Assembly: GCF_033568475.1 (NCBI RefSeq) | Contig: NC_133122.1 | Location: 160,234,130-160,298,129 of the forward strand | From: Henckelia pumila | Lineage: Eukaryota > Streptophyta > Magnoliopsida > Lamiales > Gesneriaceae | Length of the DNA: 64,000 bases | Direction of reading: 5' to 3' | Shown here: positions 47,026-59,659 of the stretch, piece by piece | Layout of the letters: each line of letters opens with the position of its first letter | Position numbering within the stretch: the stretch's first letter is position 1 | Translations under genes and position numbers: made by a program | Notes under the pieces: model-generated | What the model was told of the DNA's origin: nothing | The model's input: the letters and a program-made list of their open reading frames with translations, nothing else | Databases searched by the model: none

Positions 47026-47645
47026 TGAACCAGATATCTTATCTGTGTCGATCGAAAAAAATATTTTTTTTTATTTCAAAAGTGTTATATTTTATTATAG
47101 AAGATATGAGTCAAGTCGACTTGTCTCACAGATATAGTTTTGTGATACCATCTCACAAGAATTTACTCAAAAAATTTATACTTTTGACATTAAAAAAAAT
47201 ATTTTTCTGTGGACCGGGTTGAATAAGAGATTCGTCTCACAAAATTGACATGTGAGACCATCTCATAGGATTTTTTTGAGAAAATGAGGTTAGTATTGTG
47301 AGACGATCTCATACATATTTATCATTGACACATCAACCCGATTGGTTGATCCATATATAGAGTGAAAATAATATTTTTTACATAAAAAGTAGGACAAAAC
47401 TCTTTTGAAACAGTCTCACGGGTTAATTTTGTGAGATTGATATATTATTTGAATTACCCTTAAAATATTATTTTTTATGTCAAAAGTATTATTTATTTCT
47501 GTAAATAGGATTGGGGTTGACCCGTCTCACAGATAAAGATCAACGAGAAGGTCTCACTAGAGTGAAGAGACCTACTCTTTTTCATGGATCAGGTCGAGTT
47601 AGAGATTCGTTTCACAAAATTAATCTGATCTCACAAAAATTTTGT
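47026..47645. repeat. Cluster of GTCTCA-type dispersed repeat copies
   Basis: Several diverged direct and inverted copies of a motif set (GTGAGACCATCTCA, GACCCGTCTCACAGATA, GTTAATTTTGTGAGATTGA, TTTTTATGTCAAAAGTATTA) that recurs throughout many asterid genomes. Fragments of the same family reappear at about 62945-63075. Probably MITE-derived; no ends fixed. Confidence 0.6.
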
Positions 47646-48073
47646 GTTTAATCAATGCTTGGCTCAAGTTCTATACATGAGTTAGTATCATACATCATTA
47701 TCTTATTCATATTAATTTATTATCCTTGTATTATGCAATTTTTATTATCTAATCTACGAACTAAACGATGTCTAAATTGACTATTTACGTTCTATTTAAT
47801 TAAATAACAACAATAATAATTTTATTCTTATTCATATATATAATATAAATCTATTACTATTACTATTTAATAAACGAGAGTATGTTATAGTAACCGTTTT
47901 TGGTACTTTTAAGTGAATTTCCAAAATTACCCTCCGCTTAATAAAATCATTTTTAAAAAAGAAAACGTGTATTTCACTAATTTCAATATTTTAAAAAGTA
48001 ACTCCCCATCATGTTTTAACTGTTTGAGGTTTTTTTTTTAAAAAAAATAATAATAACTATTACATATATTTTA

Positions 48074-48974
48074 GAGGGATGTTTTAAAATAGCCTTCTAC
48101 AAATACTTATAATCAAATTTGGCCTTAATGTTAGTTAATTTTAAAATTAGCCATAATTTCCAAATATATTCTTTAGACTATTTTTATATTAACACACAAA
48201 CATATTAAATTGAGATAACATGATACTATAATTATCGTAGTGCTATGTATTATTTTATTATATAATTGTTTTATTGCAATTATGTTTTAATTTCTTGCAT
48301 TTGTTTTTATATTCAAATTTATTATTTATTTAATTCAATTATATTAATAATATAAATTATAAATTTTTAGTATGAATTAATTGTAATAATTGTTGTTGTT
48401 ATTATTTATTCCATCAATTCAAATTTAAAGCTGAAAAATAGCAAAGTAAATGCGTTAATCTTTATATGTCGTTATTAACACTGTTATTTTCAATAATAAT
48501 ATTATTAGCTTATTTGTTATTATTTTATGTTATTTTTCAGATTATGTATTTTATTTTTATTATTCCTTTTTATTATTTTTTTTATCAAGTCATTTCATCT
48601 CATTTAGTATTATACCCATTACCATTATTATAAATATCAACATGATTTTTATGTTTATCATTAATATAATTAGCTTAATTGATTCTCATTTTTATAATAT
48701 TATTTATTATTATTATTATTATTATTCGTATTAATGTAATATTGTTATTGTTATTATCACATTTATCAATTGATTATTCATTAAGAAAATAAACAATGCA
48801 TAATGAAATAATTTTATTTCAATTATTTTGGGAAGTGATTCTTTTTCTATAAGTTGTAATATTTTATTGAGAGGATGATGAATATGAACAAAGAGAGGGT
48901 ATTTTTGGATTGTTAAATTATAAAAGACTATATTTTATAATATTTAATGAAGAAGGCTATTTTTAAAAATACAC
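48074..48974. mobile_element. AT-rich TIR-like element, about 0.9 kb
   Basis: The left AGGGATGTTTTAAAATAGCC and the complement of the right, AGTGTATTTTTAAAAATAGCC, are similar, and both continue TTCT. The interior is extremely AT-rich without frames. The boundary and target duplication are unclear. Confidence 0.4.
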
Positions 48975-49164
48975 TATTCGTATGAGCTAGAATAAGTAAA
49001 TTTTCTATATTGTGTCTTTTAAAATGGTAAATTAATAATATATACATTAACAAACACACGCATTGCGTGTGCGAGAAAATGCATGAATAACCAAATCGCA
49101 CGAAAAATTGTTATATCGTCTGTTTTTTTTAATATTTATATATAGATTACCCAAATAAATGACT

Positions 49165-49765
49165 GGTCTCATACATTGTTTTAAAAAACGAGATTAAACG
49201 GGGATTAAACGAGTTTAAACGTGAAACGTGATAAAAACACTAAGATTCAGGTAAAAATGGGAAAAAATGGTTAGCTCTAAGTTGACCATATTAAATGTAA
49301 TTAAACGTTTTTAATCGAGATTAAACGTGATTTTTGTAAAAAAAAATTAATATTTATTTTTTAAAATAAATTATATCAATTTAAAAATCTCAAAATAAAA
49401 CCATTTTATTCAAAATAAAATAAATAAATCCGGTCATATATTTTTCAAAACATTTTTCTTCAAAATTCTTGTGTTCTGGGTAATTTTTAAAATTTTTGAT
49501 GCGGTCTAACTATAGACATTGCTAAAAATTATAATTTTGATATTTTTTTTTGCTTTTAAAAATTTGAAAAATTGTGTGTTACTATTAAATTTATTATATA
49601 TGTGTGTTATTTAGCTTATATATTGGTAATAGATAATTAAAATTTTAATAAAAGTTTGAAACGTTTTTCCACGTTTTGACTTGTATTAAACACATTTAAA
49701 CTTGTGAAACTTGAAACTTGATCTCGACGTTTCGCCGCGTTTTGCGTTCTTTAGAACCTTGGTCT
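49165..49765. repeat. Inverted-repeat block rich in AAACG-GATTAAACG motifs
   Basis: The left part has repeated GATTAAACG/GTTTAAACGTGAAACG. The right part has complementary-looking ACGTTTTGACTTG, CACATTTAAACTTGTGAAAC and GACGTTTCGCCGCGTTTTGCG. This suggests a degenerate TIR element of about 0.6 kb, unidentified. Confidence 0.4.
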
Positions 49766-52700
49766 CATATGATGATTGACAAGTGAGATTGTCTCACGTG
49801 AACATCTTTGTAAAAAGATAAGGACAATGCTGAATGGCTAGAATCTGGCTAGCCGAAATGGAGTTTTTGGTAATTTTGAGGCTCATTATTAAGGGTGTAA
49901 ATGTAATATCATATTTTATGTGACAATTATAACTTTTTTATTTATTATTATATTTAAATTTAAAATTGTATCTCTCACCACATTAATTTATTGCATTTAT
50001 AAGAAAATAGTTGAAAAAACATCCAATAATCTCCTACACTTTGTCCTACATATTTAAATTTAATAAATAAATATTTTATATTATCTATTACTCAAAATAA
50101 CCACTAATATCTCTTTCACTTCTTGTTTTTATTATAATCCAATAGTATCTAGTATTTATAAAATATTGATATATAATAAAAATTATTGATTTAAATACAT
50201 TTATTTTATTTGAAAATATAGCACTATAAAAATATATTTATTTAAAATATATTTTTACATGCAAATATTCATATTTTTCATTAAAAAAAGGTAAATGCAT
50301 ATTGATTAAAATTTAAGATAGTAAATTTTTTTAGCTAAACTAGTTCGACTTCAGCTTGAAAAAATATTATACAAAATTAAATTATTATAAGAAATATTTA
50401 ATTATGGATATCAATATTTTTATTTTTAAATATAAAAATTATAAAAAAAATCTTCTTTCATCAAATCTCAACATTTGTGCAAGTATTAAAATATAAAAAA
50501 AAACAAAACACTATATGTATTTTATTTTCTTCGTTTTAGGGAAAAAAAATAAAATCTTTCTATCTGAAGCAAAAAAATCAAGTGCATTAATTGTTATTAC
50601 TATTTGTTGTTATTAAAACATATAATTTTATTCATCCATTTTGCTCTTACATGTGACTCAATTAACCATGTTTTATCAATTTATTTTTGAAATCATTCAC
50701 ACGTATATAATGTTAGGTGATATTAAATAGATCACTAATATCAGTTATTCAATTAATAACGAGATATACATTAATTCGAGACAATTTATACAACTTGTAT
50801 ACTTATAATATTACTAGTGCATATAACTTGTGATATACGTTGACATCAATTACTGATGTTCTTTAACACAAATCAATATTTAATATGATGTTATTTTGTT
50901 TTGTTTTTTTTCAATATTTTAAATATAATTTACTGAAACCATTTGCTGGTATACGATGACAAATCGATTTATTGATATTATTGTTTAAAAATTAATTAAA
51001 TGAGTTAAAAAAAATTGTATTACTTGTTGGTTGAAAAAAATTGGATTAGATTGATAAAAAAAAAAGGGGGGGGGGGGGGGGGGGGTTGTGCTTATTAAAC
51101 TATTTAGGAAGTATATGGAATAATGATTGATAAATAATATTAGGTTTATTTTGATGAATTAAATTAGAGATAAGTAATAAATACAAATTTTACTTTTTTA
51201 TTAATTATAATTAATAACTATTAATGAAGAAACTAAATTATTTTAATAAAGCGATTATATGGATAAATAATAGTAAGTAAACATTTGATTGGATTTGATT
51301 AATGTTGGATTGTTAAACTAATATGACTCAATTTTGTCAAGTAAACAAGGTTTAAAAAAATATTTAAGCTGTTTAGAGTTTACTAGCTATAATACTTTTA
51401 CTATTCTAGTACTAAAATTTATATTGCATTATATAAATTTGTTAAAAGTTATAGGCTTTTTAAATTCTTGTCAGATAGTTCAAATGTGATTTACTTTAAT
51501 TTTTTATACTATATCTTTTTAAAGTGGCTATTATGTTTTTCCTTCTACTTCCCCTCAATTTTGTACTATACTAACTTGAGTGTTATTTTTTATTACGTAC
51601 TTTTCCAATGGTTAATCTTTTTATTGCTTTTCTAATAGTTAATCCTAATATTAATTGAAAATTAATTTTACAGACATAAAAAACTTTCAATTGGACATCT
51701 AATCTTAATTTATATATAAGCTTTATAATTTATTTATTTTGTCGTGAGTCGTGATTATTTTAAAAATTATTGTTTTATTACAATAAAAAATTAAATTAAA
51801 CGCACCAAAAGTAGCGTACATTAGTTATTTAATTTTAATTGTTATATTTTCTATTTTTTGAGATCACTAAACTATTAAATTATGAAACCAAAGTTAAAAA
51901 TGAAACTGTTAGTTGAACTTATTGATTTGTTAATAATAGTATTATTTTTAATATATTAATCTCAATAATTTTATTATATAATTAAATAACAAAATCATTA
52001 TTGAAATAAGTTATGCAATAATTTATTCGTTGTATCAAAATTATTAAAAATTAAACATGACATTTTTTATTTGTATATATTACTAGTATCACACCCGTGC
52101 GATGCACGTGACTTTATTTTTATGTAATTAATACTAAAAATAAGTGAGTAAAAATATTTGAATAAATAATTAAAATACAACTAAATTAAGGTTGAGTTTG
52201 AATATGAAATGACTTGAATTATATGGATTTAAGTGTATTTTCATTGTTAAAATAACATAAAATATGGGAAAATTGCCTATAAATTCCCAACAACAAACTT
52301 AAATTTTCGGTCAGTCCCCGTGTGAGGAAAATGATAAGAATATTTTGTCTTTAAACGACTAAATAATATGCAAGATGACCGTTGTAAAAAAAAATTGAAG
52401 CTAATACCACTTGGCTCTGATAGTTTCTTATAAAAATACATGCGGTGAGTGTTAGAGAATTCTGACAAGTGACATGTAACATTTCTTGTCCATTGTCTTA
52501 TTCTTAAAAAGTTCTCTGATCTCTTAATTCTAGCTGAATGCAGATTTGTGATAGTTAAAAAATAATATCAGATTTAATTTTGAGTTTTACTAACTTATGA
52601 ATTCAATGAGACATTTTTTTTATTTATCATAACATTCATTAGTCATTAGTATATTATGATAATTTTTAATATATATAATTTATAACGGTAAGTTACCAAA

Positions 52701-53089
52701 TAATTGTGTTTTTTATTTTTAATATATAATCAATTTTTGATTATATTATTTATAATAAATTAATAAATAATATATTTGTTAGTTCTATAATTTGTGAGAA
52801 CAAGCATGTATAAAAAAGATTGAATAATAAATAATTTATAAGAAAACAAAAAAAAAAAAGGAAAGAAGAGAAAATAAGAAAACAAAATGAAATAAATAAA
52901 CAAGAAGTTGAACACGATTTTTTTTCCTTAAAAAACCAAAAATGATGGGCACATAAAAAATGTAGAGTCCCGAAAAGTTGAAAAAAGAAAACAACAATAA
53001 ATAATAAAAATGACACGTCATTTGATAGGAGAGGATTAAGCTCTCAATAATTAGGATCTAATTAGTCATTTTCTACATATAAATATCAT
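49766..53089. other. AT-rich intergenic region
   Basis: No gene or full element recognised. It contains a 20-base G run (51066-51085) and a short motif TACTAGTATCACACCCGTGCGATGCACGTG at about 52080-52110 of a kind common in plant intergenic repeats. Otherwise it is low-complexity A/T. Confidence 0.6.
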
Positions 53090-53355
53090 GGGCTAATTGC
53101 ATTCACACCCCTGTGAAAAGTTTAAAAGACATAAAATCCCCTAAAAAAATATTAATAGGCTAATGCATCCCTCAGTTTTTTAAAATGTAGCACATGTCAC
53201 CCCTATGTTAATACAAACTCGGGCACATTTATACCCTCTTATAAGGATTTTTATGCTAATTTTTTTAAAACATAGGGTCTAACATGCTATTAATTTTTCA
53301 CATGGTGTTTTATGCCTTTTAGACTTTTCACAGAGGGTGTGAATGCAATTAGCTC
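53090..53355. mobile_element. Mutator-type MITE upstream of DDB2
   Basis: 266 bp. Left GGGCTAATTGCATTCACACC and the complement of right GAGCTAATTGCATTCACACC match at 19 of 20, and the similarity continues through CTGTGAAAAGT. A perfect 10-bp duplication TAAATATCAT flanks it (53080-53089 and 53356-53365), which fits MULE-type insertion. It ends 334 bp before the DDB2 start codon. Confidence 0.88.
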
Positions 53356-53689
53356 TAAATATCATTAATAATTTTTAACTAATTTTTTGGGTGGCTAGAT
53401 TGTAGCCATTTAGATTTATCCAAAAGATAAATGGAATGAACTCACCTACGGCTCCAGTCTCAAAAGAGACTTCCCAAATTCAGCGAAGAACATGATTTCA
53501 TTTTAATGACCATTTAACATTCAAGAGTCGGTGCAGTTCTCAAAACGTCGGGGTGACGTGTAACATTTTTCAACCAGAAACAAAAGAGTAAGGAGTCGTT
53601 ATTATTATAAAGTAATTAATGTTTTACCTTATAATTTTTTCACAAAATTTTAGTCTAAATACCGTAACCCAATTGGCAGTTTGTCGAAA

Positions 53690-56600
53690 ATGGCGCCGCA
53701 GACGAGAGGAATGTTGTTCCCGAAAGTGGTGATCGAGAGAGACTCGGAGTCCGAGGAGAGTTCATCAGAGGAAGAAGAAGAAGAAGAAGAAGAAGAAGAA
53801 GAAGAAGAATGTTCACCAGTGAAGGAGAAGGACGATGAAAACATGGCGGAAGAGGCGTCGACGTCGACTAAGAAACCCATCACCATTAGTCTCAAGAAAG
53901 TCTGCAAAGTAAGCCACCCAACAACCCTTTCACCGCTTTGTTATTTCAGTTGTTCTTGGAGTTTAAAGATTGAATTTTTTTTGTGCCATCTAGGTGTGTA
54001 AGAGTCCGGGTCATGAAGCCGGGTTCAGGGGTGCAACTTATGTTGATTGCCCGATGAAGCCTTGTTTCCTCTGTAAAATGCCTGGTACCATCCCTCCTAC
54101 ATGCTGGAAAAGCATTATGTTTTCATACCTCTGTTGTTTTTTTTGGTCCGTCCAAAAGTGGTATCGTGTTTTATTGGTTTTGTGGTCATTAGCCGTATGG
54201 GCGTGTTTCTTCATTTACTTTGTCTCGGCTAATTCTTTTTATCAATATTGTATTCTGTTTTAATTTTAAGGGCACACTACTCTTTCTTGCCCGCATCGAG
54301 TTGCAATGGAGTTTGGGGTCGTTCCAGCATCCTTTAGAGGCAGTAATAGTTCACTGGACTATGTTTTTGAACGCCAGCTTGGATGTCGTGTTCCTGCAGT
54401 AAGATTATTTTTTTAAAAAAAAAAATTTCTTGCAAAATTTGTGTGTATCTTTTTTCTCATTTTGCAAAATAACTCCTTTACAATCTTTATTCATTTATTG
54501 ATGTGTATTCTTGATATTCGTAATTTGAGTTATCGGCATCACTGTTTGAGGTTCTGAATTTCTGATGCATTTTAGTTGAACATGTAAGTTTTGCAGGGCA
54601 TGATTAGTGGCATTTCTTCTTCGGTTAAGCTGTATCGGTTGAATGTTTCATTGTTTCTTATTCTATAGGCATGCTATATGGATCCATTCCTTCAAGTCCT
54701 TTCCTTTTCATGTTTCGAAATAGAATTTATGTCTTTTCGTTGTGCATAACAGTCCATGATTTTTCATGTTGCTGCTAGTCTTTTACCAGTAATGTATTCG
54801 ATTGCTCTCTTATTTTGAAGAATGAAGACATTATGTGCCATCTCATAATGGGTTCCATTCATATCTTATTTTCCTATTTTGAACCAGATGAAGGCATCAT
54901 TTTTTATCCCAAATCAAGTGAATTGTGCTGTAATTAGATATCACAGTAGACGTGTTACATGCTTGGAGTTCCATCCCACAAATAATCATATTCTTTTGTC
55001 AGGTGACAAGGTAGATCTTTCTCTTTCTATATTCTTCACCTTTCAGCATTCACATATTTCTGGGACATTTTCTGATGGATGAGCTAATCCCATCGGCCAT
55101 CTTGTTTTGAAGAAAGGACAACTTGGAGTTTGGGATTTCAGAAAAGTACACGAGAGGACAGTATATGGGAACATTCACAGCTGTATACTTAATAGCATGA
55201 AGTGAGATCTTGTTTTTTCTTTTGCTTTGCCGCGACAATAAATGTATCACTCATGATATTATTCACATGATCAACCGTAATGAAACTGTAGGTTTAGCCC
55301 ATCAAATGATGGAACAGTTTATGGTGCTTCCTCTGATGGAACTATTAGCTGCACTGAGTTGGAAACTGGGATTTCATTGTCATTGATGAATCTAAATCCT
55401 AATGGGTGGCAGGTACTTCATTATCATAGCGTGGATATCATTGACTAAGGCATACCTTTTAACAATTTCCAGAGATTTCATGCATGACTTGCTTGTTTAG
55501 TTGTTTATGATCTGAAAAGTAGTGGTATTTGGTTCTGATCTGAAAATATTGATCTAGTTATGAGAAAGAGAGTAGTTATTTATGACATTGGAAGAATAGG
55601 CTCGTACTTATTGATGTTTAAAAACACATTAACTTTAAAATTTTGCTTTGTAAACAGTTCTCCACTCATCCCACAACCACAAACCCTGTCCTCCCGCTCC
55701 CTTTATGCCCTTTGTGCACCACCATTGAGCTTACCCTCTGCCTCAAAGATATTAGCTTATTTATATGGTTTGAGCCAGAGGAAAAGAGGAAACATGATTG
55801 CTTTCAAATTTTTTACCTTGTGCTGTCATCCTTTTGCTTTCTCAACTTATCTGCTTTTTTCGTCTCAGGATCTAGATAGTAGATACATAGTGATGTTATC
55901 CTAAAGGTGCAAGCAAGTCAAGCTACTCGTGGGTAGCTCGTGAGCAGCTCGATCAAAACTCGACTCGAGTTTGATTTTATCATGTTCAAATAGTTTGTCA
56001 TGTCTGTTACTACTCGAGAGCTACTCGAGTAATTATATATTATTTTTTTAAAAGGATATATAATTTCAGGATAATTTTTGTCGGTATACACCTTAAATAT
56101 ATTCAAGCTCGAAGTCGAGCTCTATTATGCTACAAATATTTTCAAGCTTTTCTATCGCAAGCACAAGTAACTCGATATTTTTCAAGTCGAGCTCAAGCTT
56201 GAAATTTAACAGTCGACCAAGTTCGAGTCGAGTCAAGCATACAAAATTCTAATCAAGTCGATCTCGAGTATTAGTATTATGATACTTGAGCTCGACTCAA
56301 CTCATTTGCACCCCGAATTTGTTTCCTGTCTTTTAATGCAATGAATAACAAAATTATGGAGTTTAACTTGACTAGTTGTTCATGATCTTCCTTTAGGGGC
56401 CAAGCAAATGGAGGATGATCTATGGTCTGGATGTAAACTTTGAGAGAGGAATTTTGCTTGCTGCAGATAATTTTGGATTTCTCTACATGTGTGTGCATTC
56501 CGCATTTTTTTTATTTTTTTTTACTTTCATATGTGATATTCATTGAAAGTTTGCAGTGAACAAATATTTTTAATTTATCTTCTGATTCCGGGCTCTGACT

Positions 56601-58798
56601 TGCTTACTGTCCTTAGAGACTGTTTCGTACCGTCATTATACAATTTAAAGAGTTCTATCCATGCCAGTCTATAGTTATTAAAGTTTCTGAACATTTGCAA
56701 TCCTTATTGTACTTCCTTTTTCATTTATTTGGGGCAATTTTGTGGTATTAATAATTATTTTGTTATTCATATAATTCAAACCTTTCTTCTCTGAGCATTT
56801 CATTTGGTCAAATGTGCTATTTGTTTACTTCACGTCCTTCTGAATCTTTTTGGAAGTTAATGATCACAACTTGATGCAGAACATGAATATATTGTTATAT
56901 ATGTGACATTTCCCGACAGTTACATTGAATTGTCTTTTATTTTCATGTTTACATGTGCAGAACAGATATGCGCTCCAACAATGTGATAGGAAAGCCTATT
57001 TTGATTCATAAGAAAGGAAGCAAGGTCACTGGTTTACACTGTCATCCTCTTCAACCAGATCTTTTGTTGAGTTGTGGAAATGATCACTTTGTAAGTTTGT
57101 TTATAAGTTTGTTATACACATTGTATACATGTCATCATATAAAATTTCCTTCTTCACTAAATGCTGATAATATTAATATTTATTTAAGGAAAATGATTGT
57201 TGTTCCAAAAAAATTGAACACTTGAATTTTTTTTTCTCACTTTCTTACTTTTTTGATTCTTGAATTTTATGGCCCTCTTAGCTTAAAATGTATTTACCTC
57301 AGGCTCGTGTGTGGGACATGCGAATGATTGAGGCAAAATCTTCTATTTATGATCTTTCACACAATCGTGTTGTTAACTCGGCCTATTTTTCGCCACGAAG
57401 TGGCAGCAAAATACTTACCACATCACAGGACAACCGAATTCGTGTATGGGATTCCATCTTTGGCAATTTGGACTCTCCAAGCCGAGAAATTGTGCACAGT
57501 CATGATTTTAATCGACATTTGACCCCTTTTCGAGCAGAATGGGATCCAAAGGTGAAAATTGTTTGTGTGTGGAATAATTGAAATTTCCACTGCTGAAATA
57601 CTTGTATTTAAAAATTTTGATGTCCATGGATAATACAATTTTGTGCAGGACGCGTCAGAGTCCCTTGTAGTCGTTGGGCGATATATAAGTGAAAATTATG
57701 ATGGAATCGCCTTGCATCCAATTGATTTCATCGACATTAGCACAGGTCAGTTAGTCGCTGAGGTGATGGATCCAAACATTACAACAATCAGTCCTGTGAA
57801 CAAGCTTCATCCACGTGATGATGTTCTGGCCTCTGGTAGTTCAAGGTTTGTATAAATTAACGTTTTTTCATTTTCTACATGGTAATGATTTTTTGTTCTT
57901 TAAATATTAGATGCATATTTTTCACTTTTAAACGGTAGTCTTTTGAAGAACTTTAAGTGATATTATATGATGACATATAAATGATTTTTGCCTCAATATT
58001 AGTATAAGCAAGAGCTCTTGTTTTACTGTTAGAAGCGAACTTCTTAGTCCTGAAAAAATTACAGTTGGAGTGAATGAATAATAACTCCACATGCTCTCGA
58101 GTGTTTGCTAATAATAAGTACAACTCATTTTTTAAAAGTTCGATGTGTGTTGAAATTTCTAATGGAAATGGATCTTCTCCATGGGGTGGTTGTACATTTC
58201 AATTTGTTCATAAAGTTTCTGAAATAATTGTGAAAAAATGTATTTTATGTTCGTTGACCCGTGAAATGCATTTTGGGGCACTTGTTTTGTTATTATCTCA
58301 CTGCACTATTCAAGTAATTTTCCGTCATGATAGTCCTGTAATTACCAAGAGGATTCAATGTCTAGAGGAGGGTGAATTCGTCTCCCTACAAATTACCTGT
58401 TTTTGTTGACTATACGTGGATCTGTCAATTTAGCAGCATTGTCGCTATCTACATATTGGCTGCTGTATTTTACTTTTTTAATTTAATTTAAAGTTACAGC
58501 TATATGCATTCCATTTCCCGCTGCTACTATTATCGGTGCTCTTAGTTGATTCCGAGTGTCCTTATCTTACTTTTTCAGGTCTATATTCATTTGGAGGCCC
58601 AGAGAAAAGTTCGAGTCAAAGCAGCCAGATGATGAAAGAAAAATTGTTCTTTGTGGAAAGAATGAAAATAAACGCAAAGGGAAGTTTGAAGACGACAGTG
58701 ACGACGAGTTTGGTGGTGATACTCGTGGCTCCAAGAGTTTGAAGGCCAAGAAACTCCCTTTAACATCTAAAGCACATGTTTCTAAGCGCAAATACTGA
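53690..58798 (+). CDS. DDB2: DNA damage-binding protein 2 (UV-DDB small subunit), 11 exons
   Basis: Exons: 53690-53908, 53994-54084, 54271-54398, 54888-55010, 55113-55201, 55292-55412, 56397-56488, 56961-57090, 57303-57551, 57649-57845, 58579-58798. All junctions are GT-AG and in frame, giving 552 aa, near the Arabidopsis length. DDB2 recognises UV photoproducts in nuclear DNA and, with DDB1-CUL4, starts global nucleotide excision repair. Features: an acidic N-terminus with a run of glutamates; the plant-type zinc knuckle [14 protein letters not shown] across exons 2 and 3; a WD-repeat propeller in exons 4-11 with WDFR and WDMR (DWD-type) motifs; conserved RYISENYDG; and a lysine-rich C-terminal tail. 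No premature stop was found. Donor choice at exon 7 (AT|GTGTGT) is the least certain junction. Intron 6 holds an inverted-repeat insertion. Confidence 0.95.
53771..53812 (+). repeat. (GAA)n microsatellite in DDB2 exon 1
   Basis: In-frame GAA/GAG repeats encode about 14 consecutive glutamates. They lengthen the acidic tail and could vary among alleles in units of one codon. Confidence 0.9.
55903..56314. mobile_element. MITE-like inverted-repeat element in DDB2 intron 6
   Basis: The left GGTGCAAGCAAGTCAAGC and the complement of the right, GGGGTGCAAATGAGTTGAG, form imperfect termini. The interior is filled with CTCGAGC/GAGCTCGA motifs. This family style (GTGCAA-GAGTCGAGCT) is common in plant introns. 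No clear target duplication. Confidence 0.6.
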
Positions 58799-59639
58799 TT
58801 TTTGAATTAAAATTTTGAAAGATGCATCCCTTATTATAACATAACTACAGACTTTCTTCGGTGGCTTTTTGTGCTGTAGATAGTAGCTCTACTCTGATCA
58901 TGGGAAGATTTGGCATACATCCCCTTCTGTATTTTTGGCATGTCACGTCTGTTCATGGTTGTAAAACTTTGTGCGAGTTTTTATTCTCCGGTGCAGATGG
59001 GAGTTTCCGACGTTTCACGTCTCTTAGGTGGTTGTAGCAGCCAGGAGGCGATCCTAGCTTATTTATGGATAACCTCTGCCCACCGTGTCGATCAGAGGAA
59101 TTTGTAGAACTTCTCGGTGAATTTTATTTAGAGTTGATTAGTTATAAGTAGTAAATGACAATATATGTGTAAATGTGATATCTAGATCCATGTGAAGGTA
59201 AGTGCATCAATTTTGGTAAAGATGTTCGTTTTGCTTCATTCGATATGCTGGTTTCTTTAAAAATGGGCCAACGCAGACGCTTCTTCATTTGGAAAATAGC
59301 TTTGTAATCTTATAATTAATTAATTAATTTTTTTATTATTTTTATTGGAATTATTTAATTAAATGGCTTTTATTTTTTCATGAATTTTAAATCTAATCTT
59401 TTTTTTTTTGACGATCTAACCTTCTTAATTGTTATTCTTTGTTTAGTGTATTTTTTTATATTTTTCAAATTTTGCTAAATAATTTTCGTACAAATTTTTT
59501 TTTTGTATTTGTTATATATTTTTCAAATTTTGCAAAATAATTTTCGTACAAAAAAAATTTGCAAAATTTTTTAAAGAAAAACCATTAATTAATATTAATA
59601 ATAAAAAAAATACACCAAAAATAACTACTTTGGTGAATT
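58799..59639. other. DDB2 3' UTR and AT-rich spacer
   Basis: The first 300 bp may be 3' UTR. Short frames there have no known motif. The remainder (59290-59640) is low-complexity, with two near copies of TTTTTCAAATTTTGC-AAATAATTTTCGTACAAA (59460-59495 and 59519-59553). Confidence 0.5.
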
Positions 59640-59659
59640 TTGCTGACTTTATTTACTTT

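Noticed and set aside
52750..53021. Phenylalanine/leucine-rich frame on the - strand
   Set aside because: Arises from A-rich low-complexity sequence; no gene support.
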